Assembly: GCA_024641665.1 (NCBI GenBank)
Contig: JAHECP010000004.1
Coordinates: forward strand, 1 to 64,000
From: Acidobacteriota bacterium
GTDB taxonomy: Bacteria > Acidobacteriota > Vicinamibacteria > Vicinamibacterales > JAHECP01
DNA length: 64,000 nt
Direction: 5' to 3'
Positions 61,577 to 64,000 of the stretch are shown piece by piece (within the stretch, counting starts at the first letter, position 1; the number at the start of each line of letters is the position of its first letter). Under the pieces are notes generated by a model. That model was given only the letters and a program-made list of their open reading frames with translations, was not told the origin of the DNA and did no database searches. The position numbers and the translations under genes were made by a program.

Positions 61577-61592
61577 GGGTCCGGGTCTTGCA
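61577..61592 (+). promoter_or_regulatory. Sigma-54-like (-24/-12) promoter, right of a shared enhancer
   Basis: GGGTCCG-GGTC-TTGCA: the -12 half is perfect and the GG/GC spacing correct, but the -24 half is weaker (GGG instead of TGG). The start near 61603 leaves a leader of about 115 bases before the ATG at 61719. Confidence 0.55.
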
Positions 61593-61718
61593 GTCTCGGG
61601 TCGCCCGGGGCTCCACGACTGAACGGTGACGGCGTGACGTCGCCGCCCCGGTGCCGCGCTCGACCGCGCGTTGCGTGCGTCGGGCCCCGGCGCTGCAATG
61701 ACCCCGAGGAGACGAAGG

Positions 61719-62270
61719 ATGAGGACATTCAACAGCATGGTTCTGGCAGGTTCGATTCTGCTGTGGGCTGGCGGCACGGTCGGCGCCCAGGTCAAGACGA
61801 TCCAGGGCGAGTCCCTGTCGATGACGGCGACGATTGAAGCGATTGAGCAGGACAGCCGAACGGTCACGGTGCGAGACGACAAGGGCATCTACGAGACGTT
61901 TCAGGCTCCCCCTGAGGTCAAGCGGTTCGCCGAGCTCAAGGTGGGTGACCGAATCACCGCCCGCTATTACGGCAACGTGGTCATCCGCGTGAAGAGGCCC
62001 GGGGAAGCGGTCTCCGACGCCGATCAGGCGAAGGTCGTCCCGGGCACCGGGCCGAAGCCCGGCGGAACGGTTTCGGCGCAGCGAACCATCACCGCGTCTG
62101 TCGTGGCCGTCGATCTCGACGTGCCGTCCATCACGATCAAGGGGCCGAACGGCCGGACCTACAGCCGCCGGGTGGCCGACAGGAAGGCGCTGGCACAGGT
62201 GAAGGTCGGAGATCAGCTCGAGATCACCTGGACCGAGGCCGTGCTGATCACGGTCGAGCCCGCGAAGTAG
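61719..62270 (+). CDS. Exported protein with two internal repeats, function unknown
   Basis: The 183-aa protein starts MRTFNSMVLAGSILLWAGGT with a signal peptide ending VGAQ. It holds two similar beta-rich modules of about 55 residues: ATIEAIEQDSRTVTVRDDKG ... FAELKVGDRITARYYGNVVI, and ASVVAVDLDVPSITIKGPNG ... LAQVKVGDQLEITWTEAVLI. The KVGD turn is shared, and each module may be a small beta barrel. GAGGAGACGAAGG fixes the start. It is first in the unit with the barrel and DUF481 genes. Confidence 0.8.
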   Translation: MRTFNSMVLAGSILLWAGGTVGAQVKTIQGESLSMTATIEAIEQDSRTVTVRDDKGIYETFQAPPEVKRFAELKVGDRITARYYGNVVIRVKRPGEAVSDADQAKVVPGTGPKPGGTVSAQRTITASVVAVDLDVPSITIKGPNGRTYSRRVADRKALAQVKVGDQLEITWTEAVLITVEPAK

Positions 62271-62349
62271 CCGCGGCTGGCGACATATCCGAAACGACGG
62301 GGGATGAAGGAGGCGGTTCACCTTCGCAGCTCCCAGGAGAGGGCACAGC

Positions 62350-63321
62350 ATGATGACGCGTTTCGACTTCCTCCGGCATTCAGCCGCACTGGGCGCCTTG
62401 GCGCTCATGGCCGGCCTCGTCGGGCCGCCGCCGGCGTTCGGTCAATACCAGGGCCACAACTTCCACGGCGATTTCGGCGTGAATTCCGGGACCCAGCCCG
62501 TGCCCGGCGTCTACCTCACGATTCCCTTCGGGCAGTGGTCCGTCGACCGCATCAGGAACGCCGACGGCAACCCCTTCCTGCCCAATCAGTTCAAGGGCTT
62601 CGATCTGCGGATCGTTCCGCTGACGGTCGTCGGGGTGACTCCCAGGAAGTTCCTCGGGGCCAACTACGGCTTCATGGTGGCGCTGCCGTTCTCCACCGTC
62701 CAGCCCGAACGCGTCACCGACGGGGCCGAGCCGGCGGGCTGGGGCTTCAACGACCTGTATGTCGTACCCGTGTATCTGGGCTGGCATACGCCTCGCGCCG
62801 ACTTCGTCGCCGGGTATGGCTTCTACGCGCCGACCGGGAGGTACGAGGCGGACGCGTCCGACAACGTCGGGCTGGGCATGTGGTCGCACGAGATTCAGGG
62901 CGGTGCCACCGTCTACCTGGACCAGGGGAAGACGCTCAGCGTGGCGACCACGGCCTACCTCGAGATGCACTCGAAGAAGAAGGGCCAGGACCTGAAGGTC
63001 GGCAACCTGCTGACGCTCGAAGGCGGCGCGGCCTACAACGTGCCGAAGATCGGCGGCGCGTTCGGCGTCGCCTATTTCCTGCAGGACAAAGTGTCGGACG
63101 ACGGTGGAACGGCCGTTCCGGAGACGCTGCTCAGCGCACTCAACCTGCGCGGCCGGAATCGAATCTTCGGCATCGGGCCCGACGTCACGATGGGCCTGTT
63201 CCAGCGAGGGGCGACGGCCGGCGTCGTGAACGTCCGCTACTTCTGGGAGTCGGGAGCGAGGAGCTCGTTCGAGGGGCACACCCTCTGGGTGGGGCTCACC
63301 CTCGCCAGGTTCAGGCGATGA
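62350..63321 (+). CDS. Outer-membrane barrel protein of the phenol-degradation MetA (SphA) type
   Basis: The 323-aa protein has a signal peptide ending PPAFGQ. Repeated barrel strands follow, such as PVPGVYLTIPFGQWSVDRIR, GFMVALPFSTVQPERVTDGA, GFNDLYVVPVYLGWHTPRAD and GYGFYAPTGRYEADASDNVG. The segment ending YAPTGRYE...DNVGLGMWSHEIQGG is typical of the MetA-pathway/SphA family, barrels thought to import hydrophobic or aromatic compounds. It follows the two-repeat protein by 79 bases and overlaps the DUF481 gene by four. Substrate unknown. Confidence 0.85.
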   Translation: MMTRFDFLRHSAALGALALMAGLVGPPPAFGQYQGHNFHGDFGVNSGTQPVPGVYLTIPFGQWSVDRIRNADGNPFLPNQFKGFDLRIVPLTVVGVTPRKFLGANYGFMVALPFSTVQPERVTDGAEPAGWGFNDLYVVPVYLGWHTPRADFVAGYGFYAPTGRYEADASDNVGLGMWSHEIQGGATVYLDQGKTLSVATTAYLEMHSKKKGQDLKVGNLLTLEGGAAYNVPKIGGAFGVAYFLQDKVSDDGGTAVPETLLSALNLRGRNRIFGIGPDVTMGLFQRGATAGVVNVRYFWESGARSSFEGHTLWVGLTLARFRR

Positions 63322-64000
63322 TGCTCGCACGGGCGGCTGCCGCGCTCGCGGTCGTCGTCTTTTCGAGCGCGGCCGCGTGGGGCCAGGGCAGGACCGACGT
63401 GGTCACGCTGCTCAACGGCGACCGGATCACGGGGGAGATCCTGCGTCTGGATCGCGGTCGACTCGAGGTCAAGACCGACGACGCGGGTACGATCGACTTC
63501 GAGTGGGACAAGATCGCCAGGGTCGAGGCCATGCGCCAGTTCGAGATCCTCACCTCGGACGGCCGCCGCCTGCTCGGCAGCCTGGGACGGACGGGTGATC
63601 GGCTCGTCCTGATCCTCGGCGACGACAACGCCCTGTCGCTGTCGATGTCCGAGGTCACGAACATCGTCCCGATCGGCGCGAGCTTCTGGGCGAAGCTCGA
63701 CGGCTCGTTCGACGCCGGGTTCACGTACGCGCGTTCGAGCGGGATCGCGCAGACCAGCGTGAATTCGAACACCGAGTTTCGCCGGCCGGCCTTCCTCGTT
63801 CAGCTCACGGCGTCCGCCACGGTGACCGTTCGCAGCGACGGCAACGGACGCGACGATCGGGCCGACCTGGCGCTTTCGTACGTCCGGTACCGCGGGCGGC
63901 GCTGGTTCGTCGCCGGTGAAGGTCGCCTGGAAACCAACGAGAGCCTGGGGCTGGTGCTGCGGTCACAGATCGGCGGGCTGGCCGGTCAACGTGTCGTCAA
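63318..64000 (+). CDS. DUF481 family outer-membrane protein, cut by the window end
   Basis: The first 227 residues are present: MMLARAAAALAVVVFSSAAA, signal peptide ending AWGQ, then VVTLLNGDRITGEILRLDRG, LEVKTDDAGTIDFEWDKIAR, ILTSDGRRLLGSLGR. The barrel part starts SFWAKLDGSFDAGFTYARSS. The LLNGDRITGEI module followed by a DUF481 barrel is the usual layout. It overlaps the upstream gene by four bases (ATGA). The frame remains open to the last base, so the gene continues beyond the window. Confidence 0.87.
   Translation, partial: MMLARAAAALAVVVFSSAAAWGQGRTDVVTLLNGDRITGEILRLDRGRLEVKTDDAGTIDFEWDKIARVEAMRQFEILTSDGRRLLGSLGRTGDRLVLILGDDNALSLSMSEVTNIVPIGASFWAKLDGSFDAGFTYARSSGIAQTSVNSNTEFRRPAFLVQLTASATVTVRSDGNGRDDRADLALSYVRYRGRRWFVAGEGRLETNESLGLVLRSQIGGLAGQRVV

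Noticed and set aside
1-64000. tRNA, rRNA, CRISPR arrays, integrases or transposases
   Set aside because: Scanned for by eye; no cloverleaf-like tRNA ends, regular spacer-repeat arrays or DDE/tyrosine recombinase motifs were recognised.

Overview
The window is about 64 kb of very GC-rich bacterial DNA. Gene content suggests an Acidobacteriota genome, probably class Vicinamibacteria (inference). The indicators are two MacB/FtsX-type 'ADOP' permeases, each beside a PadR regulator, a TonB-dependent receptor with a carboxypeptidase-regulatory N-terminus, several large secreted peptidases, DUF4136 proteins and many sulfatases. No rRNA, tRNA, CRISPR array, prophage or insertion sequence was recognised. 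Long open frames antisense to real genes are common because of the GC content and were left out.

1-30 kb is a mixed region of peptide and organic-matter scavenging plus housekeeping. It holds an M81 (MlrC-like) lipoprotein, an M61 peptidase with PDZ domain, a TonB-dependent receptor, a lipoprotein of the sulfatase/alkaline-phosphatase fold with TPRs, two PadR-ADOP units, an orphan PstS, thrB-thrC, an ArsR-SRPBCC pair, an OmpA fragment fused head-to-head to a UBP zinc-finger fragment, an S15-like hydrolase, an M1 aminopeptidase, an HxlR regulator, two PIN-domain toxin-antitoxin loci and a penicillin-acylase-family enzyme. A mosaic intergenic repeat occurs in at least three copies.

30-64 kb looks like one regulatory territory. 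Two sigma-54 enhancer-binding proteins (EBPs; 545 and 782 aa) sit in the middle. Around them I find five copies of a 16-bp palindrome (consensus TCACAACATGCGGTGA). Each lies about 90-125 bp upstream of a good -24/-12 (sigma-54) promoter. Six such promoters are paired with the five sites, one site being shared by two divergent promoters. They stand before these units: (i) beta-barrel / DUF4136 / secreted protein; (ii) a second DUF4136 protein; (iii) a 776-aa secreted repeat protein, a small ORF, a beta-barrel protein and an MscS channel; (iv) an eight-gene unit with a radical-SAM sulfatase maturase, five cytoplasmic-looking Cys-type sulfatases, a DUF4440-like lipoprotein and a glycine-zipper protein; (v) DUF1622, a membrane protein, DUF202 and an MltF-like transglycosylase; (vi) an exported two-repeat protein, a beta-barrel and a DUF481 protein. 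A SulP permease lies divergent from unit (iv).

My reading is an undescribed sigma-54 envelope and sulfur-ester regulon. The palindromes, promoters and spacings are seen directly. Which EBP binds the palindrome, and what signal it senses, is inference.
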